A DNA stretch of 27,422 bases from Bremia lactucae. Taxonomy: Eukaryota; Oomycota; Peronosporomycetes; Peronosporales; Peronosporaceae. Every line of letters begins with the position of its first letter. Position 1 is the stretch's first letter. Positions 1 through 8,006 of the stretch are shown piece by piece. The notes below the pieces were generated by a model. That model made no database searches and had not been told where the DNA came from. It saw only the letters and a list, made by a program, of their open reading frames with translations. The DNA is taken from assembly GCF_004359215.1 (NCBI RefSeq), contig NC_090610.1, forward strand, positions 6,850,284 through 6,877,705, written 5' to 3'. A program made the translations under genes and the position numbers.

Positions 1-79
1 ACACTCCGTTTTATGTCAACGGTCTCACCCACCCACGCGTTTCGTTAACGTTATTTGAAGTACTGAATCCTCTATGAAG
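1..79 (+). pseudogene. Integrase unit L0, 3' tail only
   Basis: The end of an integrase core, readable as GYTPFYVNG followed by a Thr-His-Pro-Arg stretch, matches the tails of the downstream units. It is cut by the window edge and shows that the array extends beyond position 1. Confidence 0.8.
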
Positions 80-792
80 CACACGATACTGTCCTTGGTG
101 GTCATCTCGGTAGAGATAAGACCTACGACTCTGTAAGTTAGTTTATTGGTGGCCCAAACTTTACAAATGGGTCATTACATACGTTCGCACATGCGAAACT
201 TTCCAACGGGTGAACCCTCCCCCGGCACATGCTGCTGCACCACAGGCAAGTCTGCCCATACACACAGGGTGTTAGCAGCCCATTAGTATAGATTTTGTTT
301 TCATGGATTTTGTTTTCAGCCTACCGAAAGATTCGGCCGGTAACACCGGCATAGTGGTCTTCGTTGACCGATTGAGCGAAATGGCTCACTTGGCGGCTGT
401 GCCGGATACAATTGATGGTGAAGGTTCAGCAACGCTGATCATCGATCGCGCGTTTCCACAACACGGTTTGCCAGTGGCAATTGCCACTGATCAGGAACCC
501 CGTTTCACGGGTAAATTCTGGAAATCGATATTCCGAGCGCTTGGCACTAGATTGGACATGTCCTCCGCGGACCATCCGCAGACCGATGGTCAAACTGAAT
601 ATGCCAATCGCGTCATTGAAGACGTTTTACGCAGTGTGTGTGCTAAGACACCAAAGCGACGCTCCTAGTGGTGGAATTGGCGTTAGATAACGCTGTCGAT
701 GCCTCTACAGGTTACACTCCGTTTTATGTTAACGGTCTTAGCCACCCACGCGTTTCGTTAGCGTTAATTAAAGTACTGAATCCTCTATGAAG
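80..792 (+). pseudogene. Integrase unit L1 (H2C2 + DDE core), broken
   Basis: Remnant of a Ty3/gypsy integrase, the enzyme that inserts element cDNA into the genome. The H2C2 finger (His-x-His near 80-105, Cys-x2-Cys near 195-210) carries the array-wide frameshift. The core is open at 303-668: the first catalytic Asp is in MDFVF, the second Asp region reads ATDQEPRF with the usual DRD altered, and the Glu is in QTEYANRVIEDV. The frame stops at 668, after which the tail continues in another frame to the next unit. A direct duplication of about 19 bp around 290-315 (two copies of a GATTTTGTTTTCA-type string) makes this unit longer than the others. The core Trp (KFWKS), which is TAG in some other units, is intact here. 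Confidence 0.85.
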
Positions 793-1482
793 CACACGAT
801 ACTGTCCTTGGTGGTCATCTCAGTAGAGATAAGACCTTCAACTCTGTAAGTTAGTTTATTGGTGGCCCAACTCTACAAATGGGTCATTACATACGTTCGC
901 AAATGCGAAACTTGCCAACAAGTTAAACCCCCGGCACATGCTGCTGCACCACTGGCAAGTCTGCCCATACCCACAGGGTGTTAAGAGTCCATTTGTATGG
1001 ATTTTATTTTCGACCGACCGAAAGATTTGGCCGGTAACACCGGCATAGTGGTCTTTGTTGACCGATTGAGCGAAATGGCTCACTTGGCGGCTGTGCTGGA
1101 TACAATTGATGGTGAAGGTACAGCAACGCTGTTCATCGATCGCGTGTTTCGACAACACGTTTGCCAGTGGCAATTGCCACTGATAGGGACCTCCGTTTCA
1201 CGGGTAAATTCTAGAAATCGATATTCCGAGTGCATAACACCAGATTGGACATGTCCTCCGCGGACCATCCGCAGACCGATGGTCAAACTGAACGTGTCAA
1301 TAGCGTCACTGAAGACGTTTTTCTCAGTGTATGTGCTAAGACACCAAAGAGGTTCTCCCATTGGTTATTTGGGTTAAATAATGATGTCCATGCCTCTGAA
1401 GGCTACACTCCGTTTTATGTCAACGGTTCACCCACCCACGCATTTCGTTAACGTTATTTGAAGTACTGAATCCTCTATGAAG
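793..1482 (+). pseudogene. Integrase unit L2 (H2C2 + DDE core), broken
   Basis: Second complete array unit. The zinc finger has the shared frameshift. The core begins at 997 (MDFIF). A stop (TAA) precedes it, where the best-preserved unit has Trp in Cys-Trp-Glu-Ser. A one-base loss near 1160 shifts the frame, and the core Trp codon after GKF is TAG near 1211. The HPQTDGQTERVN Glu motif is still readable around 1260-1300 in another frame. No product is expected. Confidence 0.85.
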
Positions 1483-2176
1483 CACACGATACTGTCCTTG
1501 GTGGTCATCTCAGAAGAGATAAGACCTACGACTCTGTAAGTTAGTTTATTGGTGGCCCAACTTTACAAATGGGTCATTACATACGTTCGCACATGCGAAA
1601 CTTGCCAACGAGTAAAACCCCCGGCACATGCTGCTGCACCACAGGCAAGTCTGCCCATACCCACAGGGTGTTAAGAGCCCATTAGTATGGATTTTATTTT
1701 CAACCGACCGAAAGATTTGGCCGGTAACACCGGCATAGTGGTCTTTGTTGACCGATTGAGCGAAATGGCTCACTTGGCGGCTGTGCCGGATACAATTGAT
1801 GGTGAAGGTACAGCAACGCTGTTCATCGATCGCGTGTTTCGACAACACGGTTTGCCAGTGGCAATTCCCACTGATCGGGACCCCCGGTTCACGGGTAAAT
1901 TCTAGAAATCGATATTCCGAGTGCATGGCACCAGATTGGACATGTCCTCCGCGGACCATCCGCAGACCGATGGTCAAACTGAACGTGTCAATAGCGTCAT
2001 TGAAGACGTTTTTCTCAGTGTATGTGCTCAGACACCAAAGAGGTGCTCCCATTGGTGATATTTGGGTTAAATAATGATGTCCATGCCTCTAAAGGCTACA
2101 CTCCGTTTTATGTCAACGGTCTCACCCACCCACGCATTTCGTTAACGTTATTTGAAGTACTGAATCCTCTATGAAG
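1483..2176 (+). pseudogene. Integrase unit L3 (H2C2 + DDE core), broken
   Basis: Third unit, very close to L2. It shares with L2 the TAA before the core and the TAG replacing the core Trp near 1905, which ends the frame that starts at 1687. Asp motifs are visible in MDFIF and TDRDPRF. The Glu motif sits downstream of the TAG at about 1950-1990. The nested sharing of stops with L2, R1 and R2 is the main sign that these units are duplicates of a common dead ancestor. Confidence 0.85.
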
Positions 2177-2866
2177 CACACGATACTGTCCTTGGTGGTC
2201 ATCTCGGTAGAGATAAGACCTACGACTCTGTAAGTTAGTTTATTGGTGGCCCAAACCTTACAAATGGGTCATTACATACGTTCGCATATGCGAAACTTTC
2301 CAACGGGTTAACCCTCGGTACATGCTGCTGCGCCACTGGCGAGTCTTCCCGTCCCCATAAGGTGCTGGGAGTCCATTAGTATGGATTTTGTTTTTCGGTT
2401 GCCGAAAGATTCAGCCGGTAACTCCGGTATAGTGGTCTTTGTTGACCGTTTGGGCAAAATGGTTCACTTAGCGGCCGTGCCGGATTCCATTGATGGAGAG
2501 GGTACAGCTAAGCTGTTTATCGATCGCGTGTTTCGACAACATGGTTTACCAGTGCCAATTGTCTCTGATCGGGATCCCCGTTTCCCGGGTAAATTCTGGA
2601 AACCAATTTTCCGAGTGCTTGGCACCAGATTGGATATGTCCACTGCGGACCATCCGCAGACCGATGGTCAAACGGAACGTGTCAATCGCGTCATTGAAGA
2701 CGTTTTACGCAGTGTGTGTGCTCAGACACCAAAGCGCTGGAGCTCAATGCTTCTAGTGGTGGAGTTTGCGATAAATAATGCTGAACATGCCTAATCAGGC
2801 TACACTCCGTTCTATGTCAACGGTCTCACCCACCCACGCGTTCCGTTAACGATACCACTGCGTGGC
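2177..2866 (+). pseudogene. Integrase unit L4 (H2C2 + DDE core), best preserved
   Basis: Last unit of the left array and the one attached to the 3' end of an element. The core is open over 2381-2794 (137 residues) with all three acidic positions: Asp in MDFVF, Asp in SDRDPRF, Glu in QTERVNRVIEDV. The Trp before the core and the Trp of GKFWK are intact. The H2C2 finger still carries the array-wide frameshift and TAG. The core ends with TAA near 2793 inside the conserved HA-GYTPFYVNG segment. A poly-G run near 2878-2887, adjoining the start of the C-terminal frame, is a probable second slip site. Confidence 0.88.
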
Positions 2867-2889
2867 TCAGGGCTTGGTGGGGGGGGGAA

Positions 2890-3612
2890 TTGGCCGATAG
2901 GCTTGCTGATATCAGCTCTATTACCGTTCGGAAACAAGTAAGCGAGTTTCTCGCGACGCGATTTAGTGTCTTAAGCCATGTAAGGGATACGATGGCTGAT
3001 AGCCAAGACAAACAAAAAGAACAAGCGGATGCTAAAGGCAGAAGCTGTATTTATTCTTATATAGTCGAAGACCGAATTTTACTAAACGCTAAAAACCTAC
3101 CTACCAACTTGGTTTCCGCGGTCTTCAAGACCAAATTGCTCCCGCGCTTTTTTGGACCATTTACGGTCGTGGCCAAGAAGGGCCTAGCTTATCCGCTAAA
3201 CCTTCCCAGCAAGCTGCGTACACACCCAGTGTTTTACGTTGGCTTGCTTAAGCCATATCGGGACCCTTTCCACGTGGACTTGAAGGCGCTTGCGCCGAGA
3301 CAGGCGGTCGTGCCGCAGATTGCGGCATCCTCACCAGGATGTCCAGCTGGCCCTCTAAACGAGGCTGCTGACGCTCCAGCGTCGAAAGACGGTCCCGAAC
3401 CGCCTCAAAAGAGCTCTCAATCCGAGCAAGGTTCTCATGAAGAAGTTGCACCTCGTGCCGTAGAGCATCAAATGCTTTCGCCGAAATTTCGGCCCCCTCC
3501 CGCGCTGCTTGATGCGCGGGGGAACCTTCAGTTTAATGTGGAGAAACATTTAAAGCGACATCGTCGTGAGTGTCAGGGTCAACTCGCGTCAAACGACGCT
3601 TCCCACCACTAA
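2890..3612 (+). pseudogene. Gypsy pol 3' end: integrase C-terminal region, chromodomain deleted
   Basis: Open for 240 codons. It contains the integrase C-terminal (GPY/F-like) segment with PRFFGPFTVVAKKG and the THPVFYVGLLKPYRD motif typical of chromovirus integrases, then a Pro/Ser/Glu-rich linker. In the inverted copy this linker leads into a chromodomain. Here the text runs from EKHLKRHRR directly to CQGQLAS, and the roughly 130 bp encoding the chromodomain is missing; a terminal stop follows at 3610-3612. Chromodomains steer chromovirus integration to marked chromatin, so this copy would have lost targeting. It lies tail-to-tail with the minus-strand ORF at 3533-4465 and overlaps its 3' end. 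Confidence 0.8.
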
Positions 3613-4465
3613 ACCTGGCATTAGGTGGATCTAAAGCCTCAGTGCGGCTTCGATCCTTGGTTGTACGGTCAACCGAAGCACTGAAATATTGGCTAGGCCT
3701 TTCTTCGTTTTGTGGTATAAATGCCGAACGTAACTGGCCTTTGGCCTTAAGCTTGGCGAAATTAAAGCAAGGCTTCCGTTCCAAACGAACATCACCTTTA
3801 TCCGCAGACTCTATGATATTCCAGATATTACGGAGTTTGCGCGTCCGGTGAACCCATTTCTCAAGTAAGACTTCGTTTTCAGCTCTTGTATCGTTTGGAA
3901 ACAAAACGATCGGAATTTCCCTCATGGAGGTCACCGAAGCCCCACGGGCTTGATCACGTAAACGCGTCAGATACTTGCTTCGCGTCATTACCTTCGGCGT
4001 AAGGAATTGCTCATGAAGAGCGTCGCGAGCAGCGATCTCCTCCGGCGTCCTCGCCAGGTCACCAGAGATCCAGATGGCCAAGCTATGACCCGCTATCTAT
4101 TTGAGACGCTCGTCCGCACTAAGCGGAGTGAATCTATATTAACTATGAGCCTTAGCTTTCGCTATTTTGGCAGCTCGACGACGAGCTCTTTCCTCTATGA
4201 GGATTATCTGCTCTTGCTCTTCATCGAGCGGATTTGTAATGATGTTGGACTCAGGGTCCTGTGTTTTCCTCAATGCAGTTAAGACATCAGCGGCACCACG
4301 TTCTGGGAACGGATTCGGGGCTCGCCGACGTTCGTCCAGAGGAGAAGCCGTGAGCGATCGCCGCTCTTTTTCCTCCTCCTCTGATTGAGAGTGACTTTCA
4401 AAGTCCACCATTCCCTCATCGCCGAGGAAGGTGCTCAGAGTCTGTGACTCACGCTTGATTGTCAT
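3533..4465 (-). pseudogene. Conserved ORF antisense to pol, left copy
   Basis: Minus-strand frame beginning with MTIKRESQTLSTFL at 4465 and ending at 3533, about 310 codons. Two in-frame stops interrupt it (TAA after AKAKAHS at about 4139, TAG about 17 codons later), but the frame is unchanged on both sides. The product is hydrophilic: an acidic, Glu/Ser-rich N-terminal third, a basic Arg/Ala/Lys-rich segment (EERARRRAAKIAKAK), then YLTRLRDQARGASV and AKLKAKGQLRSAFIPQNEE. I recognise no catalytic motif, Zn knuckle or membrane segment. It lies between the pol 3' end and the polypurine tract, convergent with pol. I chose the internal Met because homology to the right copy begins there and not at the upstream in-frame Met at 4621. 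A nucleic-acid-binding or Gag-like role is possible but unproven. Confidence 0.6.
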
Positions 4466-4567
4466 TAGACAAAGGAATGGAAAACACAACCAAACGGTTA
4501 GCTGTTTAGGTTCCAACCTCAAAGAGAAAATGAAGCGAATGTTGTCACTCGGTGTCAACAGTCTGAT

Positions 4568-4576
4568 GGGGGAGGG
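4568..4576 (+). promoter_or_regulatory. Polypurine tract of the gypsy element
   Basis: GGGGGAGGG immediately followed by TGTAATG. In LTR retrotransposons the purine tract primes plus-strand DNA synthesis and directly abuts the 3' LTR, which begins with TG. It is downstream of pol on the same strand, as expected. Confidence 0.7.
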
Positions 4577-5062
4577 TGTAATGTGGCACACATTGGTTGG
4601 AGAACCGTTGTTGTGGCACATTTACTTTATGGGTAAAATGCCCTTTTATCTAATTTTAAAATAGTTAGTTACTTGAATCCCATTTATTATGGGTAATAAA
4701 TGTGGTCGCCGCCAGATATAAATCTGGCGGCAAAATCTTTTTTTTTAATTAGCTAGGGTAAGGTTTTTAGATTTAAATAATTAAATAAAGATCAGTCCCC
4801 CTTTTGATCTTTAAGCGTTAAGTGCCTTCCTAAGGCTTGCGCATTGATCTGTAAGAGATAGAAGCCTTTCTAAGGTATATCCTCTTGGGCACTAGTTACC
4901 ACTGGTTCTACGAACCCCTGATTCCCTTGAACAAGTATTCCTTAAGCTTTGATAGCTTGTACGACTCCTTGAGTTGTTAAACCCATTTGTTCAATAGAAC
5001 TAAGTGACTCTCTGAGTCCTAAAGTCTTCCTCTGACTTTAGGAGCGAGGTAGCTCCGCTACA
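4577..5062 (+). repeat. Probable 3' LTR of the left gypsy element
   Basis: Begins with TGTAATG directly after the polypurine tract. It contains a TATA box (TATAAAT at 4717-4723) and AATAAA at 4784-4789, in the order expected for an LTR. A possible end is CTACA at 5058-5062, which would give TGTA/TACA terminal inverted repeats and a length of about 486 bp. No second LTR is in the window to confirm the 3' boundary, and no target-site duplication can be checked. The start is better supported than the end. Confidence 0.5.
4708..4731 (+). promoter_or_regulatory. Perfect 10-bp inverted repeat centred on a TATA box
   Basis: GCCGCCAGAT, then ATAA, then ATCTGGCGGC: 10-bp arms with a 4-nt centre, so that TATAAAT (4717-4723) sits across the dyad. 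It is placed where an LTR promoter would be. It could be a regulatory dyad or an RNA hairpin near the transcript start. Confidence 0.5.
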
Positions 5063-6498
5063 CTGTTCCAGCTCGGTGTCGAGAAAGCAATAGATTTCTA
5101 GCACAGCGCATTGCCGTCGCTTGAAGCATCGCGGATTATATATGAAATCATAAATTAGCCCTCATCGATCAAGCGAAAAGCAATTTTTATGCAACACCGC
5201 TAGAACGCAAAGCCAATTCAAAGGTAGGCGTTCGTATTAAAGTGACGTTGTATCCACAGGAGCTTTAGCGAGCCGTGAAATTAGTAAAATTGTCGTTCTT
5301 AGGCTTAAGCCGTGCTTTGTTGCTCGTCTATTAGGTGACAATTATAAGTTTAAAAAGCGTATGTAGATGGCGGATGGTGATGCAATCACCTTTTCTAATG
5401 TGATGATATTGTCAGCCTAAATCTTGATTATCACAAGGGGATAATGCTGAGTTGCACATCGAAATTAATCATTTTAAGTGCAATAAATTTACTACAAGAT
5501 AATTTAATGGATTCCTAAACTCACCTTTGCTATTTCCAAACTCACCCCACCCATTTAAGCCAATGAATGTCATAATTAGAGCCGACCACATTTCATCACT
5601 TAAGCCAATCATTTTGGTCATTTTAGCCAATCATGAACAATTGACGATGAGCGATTGACGCAATTACTGTTGTATCAACATCGAATCTTCACGAACGACA
5701 TAGCAACCCGATATCTACCTTCAATCGTGTACCTGCTGTATAATGACCGCCCCGAAAATTCAAGGAAACGAAGTTATGAGTGATTTAATTGTCCTTTCCA
5801 ACTCATTTTATAGCGTAAGAAGCAAAGAGCTTGGCAGCTGGAGATTTAAAATGGTGCGCACAACCACGACCTTGTGCCCCTTAGTGCATATTTTTCCGTA
5901 CGCAGGCTTATGGATACTACAGTCAGGAGATGATTTTAACTTCAAAATGCTGCTGTCCCTTCCAAAGCAATTTTATTAATGCTTCAATTTTATGGTTGCC
6001 TTACTGTGCTACAGCAGAAGGTGTCGATAACATCACGGAAGCATTGCAAAGGGAAGATCTTGCTGGGCGCGTACACGAAATCGTCGCCATTATAATCCCT
6101 TTTTATGAGAGAACAATCCGTTTGTATTGTGGTGCAATTTCGGCGCCGGAAATTATAGACGTATTGTGTAACGGGCACATTTCACTTGTACGGATCAGTA
6201 ATAGTTGACTTTACACTGATTACAGTGTAGGTGGGGCGCCTCGAAACTTCACGTACACAAGGATACAGAGGAAGGTATCTATGAAGTTAAGAGAACAATG
6301 CTGTAAGGGTCTAGACTAAGGCTTTAGAATAGAGAAAAGTTAAACTGTATCAATATATTTAGCTTCCTACGAAACGATCTTCTATCTACTACTGACCCTT
6401 TTCTATTAATAACAAACTTTATATGGCGCCTCCTTGCGCACCGCACAATCGTGTCTTATAACGATTGGCGGGGTTGAGTTAAACTTAAATCAGCCGGT
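5063..6498. other. AT-rich stretch without a recognised gene
   Basis: No recognised protein family. Two overlapping plus-strand frames are present: 5743-5979 (78 codons) and 5930-6208 (92 codons). They lie in different frames and could be fragments of one broken gene, but neither gave a motif I can name. Repeated CCAAT strings occur at 5555-5640 and a TATA-like TGTATAATG precedes 5743, so a small transcribed unit cannot be excluded. A short hairpin (TACACTG-ATTA-CAGTGTA, 6212-6229) is also visible. Confidence 0.4.
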
Positions 6499-6943
6499 AC
6501 CCTTGTACGAAAGCAGCGAAGGATAATAAGGATGAACGAATAGCGCAATAAATGACGCAACCTGCTAGATGAATATTCGCGGCGGGTGTTGGTACTTCGA
6601 AGATTCTAATATACGCATCGTGTTCTGTACGGTACTATGTACCTACATCATCTTGTGTGTGTTGTCAAGATGACATCGACATAATGTATGTAGCCAAGCC
6701 CCAACGAAAGGACAGCGTCGTATTCTCCAATGCAACAAGAGCATAGCGTAATGATCGTACAATCTTTATTTCGAATTGATGATGGCAAGCATAATGCGAA
6801 AAGAGTAATTCTAGGACCCGCCAGTCAAAACTTAACCCGTAATGAAGCATTGATGCTCGAAAGTCAAGAACAGCCTCCAGGCGCGATTGAACCACCGACC
6901 TTTCGCTTACGAAGCGAGTGCTCTATCACTGACCTATAGGGAC
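6499..6943 (-). repeat. tRNA-derived SINE-like unit A, left copy
   Basis: About 445 bp with a tRNA-Thr-like head at the minus-strand 5' end (6943-6872), followed by a tail of about 373 bp ending near 6499. The same head and tail recur at 20306-20752, and the head plus a short tail at 14939-15067. A tRNA-like head with A and B boxes, a tail not derived from tRNA, and dispersed copies are the layout of a tRNA-derived SINE. I see no A-rich 3' end or target-site duplication that fixes the boundary. Confidence 0.6.
6872..6943 (-). tRNA. tRNA-Thr(CGU)-like head, left copy
   Basis: A 72-nt cloverleaf-like segment. The D-arm region reads TAGGTCAGTGATAGAG (A box), the anticodon loop TTCGTAA gives CGU (Thr), and the B-box region is GGTTCAATCGC. 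The acceptor strands (GTCCCTA and TGGAGGC) pair only partly. The outermost anticodon-stem pair (C with A) is mismatched, as in the two sister copies. There is no T4 terminator at its 3' end; it runs into the repeat tail. More likely a SINE head or pseudogene than a working tRNA. Confidence 0.55.
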
Positions 6944-6952
6944 AGGGTTACC

Positions 6953-7020
6953 ACCCTGAAGCAGTGGTCAATTACCGACATGTCGACTTAAAGGTCACGG
7001 ATTCAAACCCGACGCCAATC
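6953..7020 (+). repeat. Second tRNA-like unit (plus strand), left copy
   Basis: Degenerate tRNA-like sequence with an A-box-like GAAGCAGTGGTCAATT and a B-box-like GGATTCAAACC, ending GACGCCAATC. It matches 15079-15143, where the acceptor stem is intact. It lies 9 bp from the tRNA-Thr-like head and points the opposite way. No anticodon arm folds well, so no amino acid is assigned. Confidence 0.4.
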
Positions 7021-7154
7021 AAAGCAGCAAATGCAGTAGACTTTCCGATACCTCTGAGATCCCGGGTATCGTAAAGCACAGATAAGCTCCAGGGCTAGAT
7101 AAAAACAGAATTAAAGACTGAAAGAAAATCCGATTGAAACGGATGAGTTGTAGA

Positions 7155-7405
7155 GTATTTTTGCTAAAGCCGAGTAGGCATAGGTTGTGTGAACGATAAA
7201 TATACGACCGTCTTTCAACTGAGCTATAGGGGCATATAAAAAAAGTTTGCTAAATTACAAACAGAACATAGATATACGGTCTAGGGACAGCCACAACACA
7301 GGGGAAATACTCTCCACAAGAGCTACCTCAGGTCGACGAATTCATCAGGAGCGATCGCAAACCCGATAATTTATAACTATTACTTTCTTTCAAGTCAGGG
7401 CGGGA
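7155..7405. repeat. Repeat block B, left copy, with a minus-strand tRNA 5' half
   Basis: About 250 bp nearly identical to 15535-15775. It includes a minus-strand tRNA 5'-half-like string at 7232-7205 (CCCCTATAGCTCAGTTG then AAAGACGG) with an A box but no B box, and a conserved stretch containing GTCGACGAATTCATCAGG. Together with 6944-7154 it shows that the left and middle tRNA-derived blocks are copies of one larger segment. Confidence 0.65.
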
Positions 7406-7473
7406 AAATAGCTCAGTAGTAGAGCGCTGGATTCCGGACCCAGCGGTCGGGGGTAGGATACCCTCTCCCCTCA
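7399..7473 (+). tRNA. tRNA-Arg(CCG)-like gene, probably degenerate
   Basis: Contains TAGCTCAGTAGTAGAGC (A box, 7409-7425), an anticodon arm with loop TTCCGGA (CCG, Arg), and a T arm GGGGG-TAGGATA-CCCTC in which the normally invariant TTC of the loop is lost. The acceptor GGCGGGA can pair with TCCCCTC except for one C-C mismatch if two extra As precede TAGC. A TTTT run lies about 20 nt downstream. The sister copy at 15780 breaks off just after the A box. The defective B box argues for a pseudogene. Confidence 0.5.
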
Positions 7474-7617
7474 AGTCAAAAGTTTTCCCAGTACTTCTAT
7501 TACTTTTCCAGAGGAGAACTGTGCAAGATAAAGCATCAACGCCGTCGTCTCCTGAGCGAGTTTCCTCTCTGTGCGACCGTGCCACGAGACAAGTATTCGA
7601 ATAACAGGCATGGAATG

Positions 7618-7721
7618 AAAAGTGCGATACCTCTCGATAGTGCGTATTATCCTTGCGCAGGGGCCATGCTAATCTTCTCTGTATCGTTCTAATTCTTACG
7701 AATGACCACCGATGTGGTTCC
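7618..7721 (-). ncRNA. U6 spliceosomal snRNA
   Basis: Minus-strand sequence matching U6 along its whole length. The 5' hairpin is CCAC-ATCG-GTGG, the ACAGAGA box lies at 7682-7676, and the AGC triad is in GATTAGCATGGCCCC (AGC at 7670-7668). The internal stem-loop region reads CCCCTGCGCAAGGAT, and a T4 pol III terminator occupies 7621-7618. U6 pairs with the 5' splice site and U2 in the catalytic core of the spliceosome, and all the catalytic boxes are unmutated. The length of about 104 nt is normal. A TATA box lies about 25 nt upstream. The absence of visible damage, unlike every neighbour, suggests a functional gene; a very young pseudogene remains possible. Confidence 0.93.
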
Positions 7722-7743
7722 TTCCCTAAATCCATTTTCCGCC

Positions 7744-7751
7744 TATATATA
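7744..7751 (-). promoter_or_regulatory. TATA box of the U6 gene
   Basis: TATATATA on the minus strand, about 23-30 nt upstream of the U6 5' end at 7721. This is the position of the TATA element in gene-external (type 3) pol III promoters. I did not identify an upstream sequence element. Confidence 0.7.
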
Positions 7752-7780
7752 TGATTCTTAGACGACTCATCCAGAACTAC

Positions 7781-7911
7781 TTTTTTAGGATAATCGTACC
7801 CCAGGCAGCATTCCAGCTGTATACCCACGCGAAGGCACGCTCCTTTCATTCCTAACAGACCTGCCGAGCGAACGTTAAGGACTTTATAATGCGGCATGAC
7901 ACAACGGAAAA
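7781..7911 (-). other. Unassigned interval between tRNA-Ser and U6
   Basis: No ORF or known RNA recognised. On the minus strand a TATA-like TTATAAAG (7889-7882) is followed by GC-rich sequence with hairpin potential and ends at a T-rich run near 7785. This could be a third small pol III gene or simply the U6 upstream region. Confidence 0.25.
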
Positions 7912-7992
7912 CGACAGCCGTGAGATTCGAGCCCACGTGGGTGGCCCCATTAGCCAAGCAGGCAAACGTCTTTACCACTCGGCCAAGCTGTC
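7912..7992 (-). tRNA. tRNA-Ser(GCU)
   Basis: An 81-nt class II tRNA. The acceptor strands GACAGCT and GGCTGTC pair fully (one G-U). The A box TGGCCGAGTGG, the anticodon loop CTGCTTG giving GCU (Ser), an extended variable region, and a T arm GTGGG-CTCGAAT-CTCAC follow. A TTTT terminator lies directly after the discriminator base (7911-7908). Oddities are one mismatched anticodon-stem pair and T instead of a purine after the anticodon. The intact acceptor, terminator and B box make a working or recently working gene likely. Confidence 0.82.
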
Positions 7993-8006
7993 ACTTTGAA
8001 GGACGG

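Larger units (their letters stand above)
1..2866 (+). repeat. Left tandem array of gypsy integrase units
   Basis: Head-to-tail array of about 690-bp units, each encoding the H2C2 finger and DDE core of a Ty3/gypsy (chromovirus-type) integrase. Unit starts, taken at the first His codon of the zinc finger, lie at 80, 793, 1483 and 2177, giving periods of 713, 690 and 694. The core start (Met-Asp-Phe) recurs at 303, 997, 1687 and 2381. Position 1 falls inside a further unit, so the array continues to the left. An ordinary retrotransposon has one integrase between RNase H and the C-terminal domain. Here the end of one core joins directly to the next zinc finger with no RT, RNase H or LTR between, so the units are duplications and not separate insertions. 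All units share a frameshift and an in-frame TAG inside the zinc finger. Confidence 0.9.

Noticed and set aside
856..1361. Minus-strand ORFs of about 90-168 codons opposite the integrase units (also at 1546-2052 and 25825-26280)
   Set aside because: They mirror the plus-strand integrase frames, recur with each repeat and have no independent features. Shadows.
4577..5062. Complete retrotransposon with two LTRs in the window
   Set aside because: No matching 5' LTR or primer-binding site found; the inverted copy has no LTR at the corresponding place.
5930..6208. Small intact gene (92 codons) with a possible F-box/LRR-like flavour
   Set aside because: The resemblance was only a few residues, the upstream frame overlaps in another phase, and no start context or homologue could be shown.
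6872..6943. Functional tRNA-Thr gene
   Set aside because: The acceptor pairing is poor, the anticodon stem has a mismatch shared with the other copies and no T4 terminator follows; a SINE head fits better.
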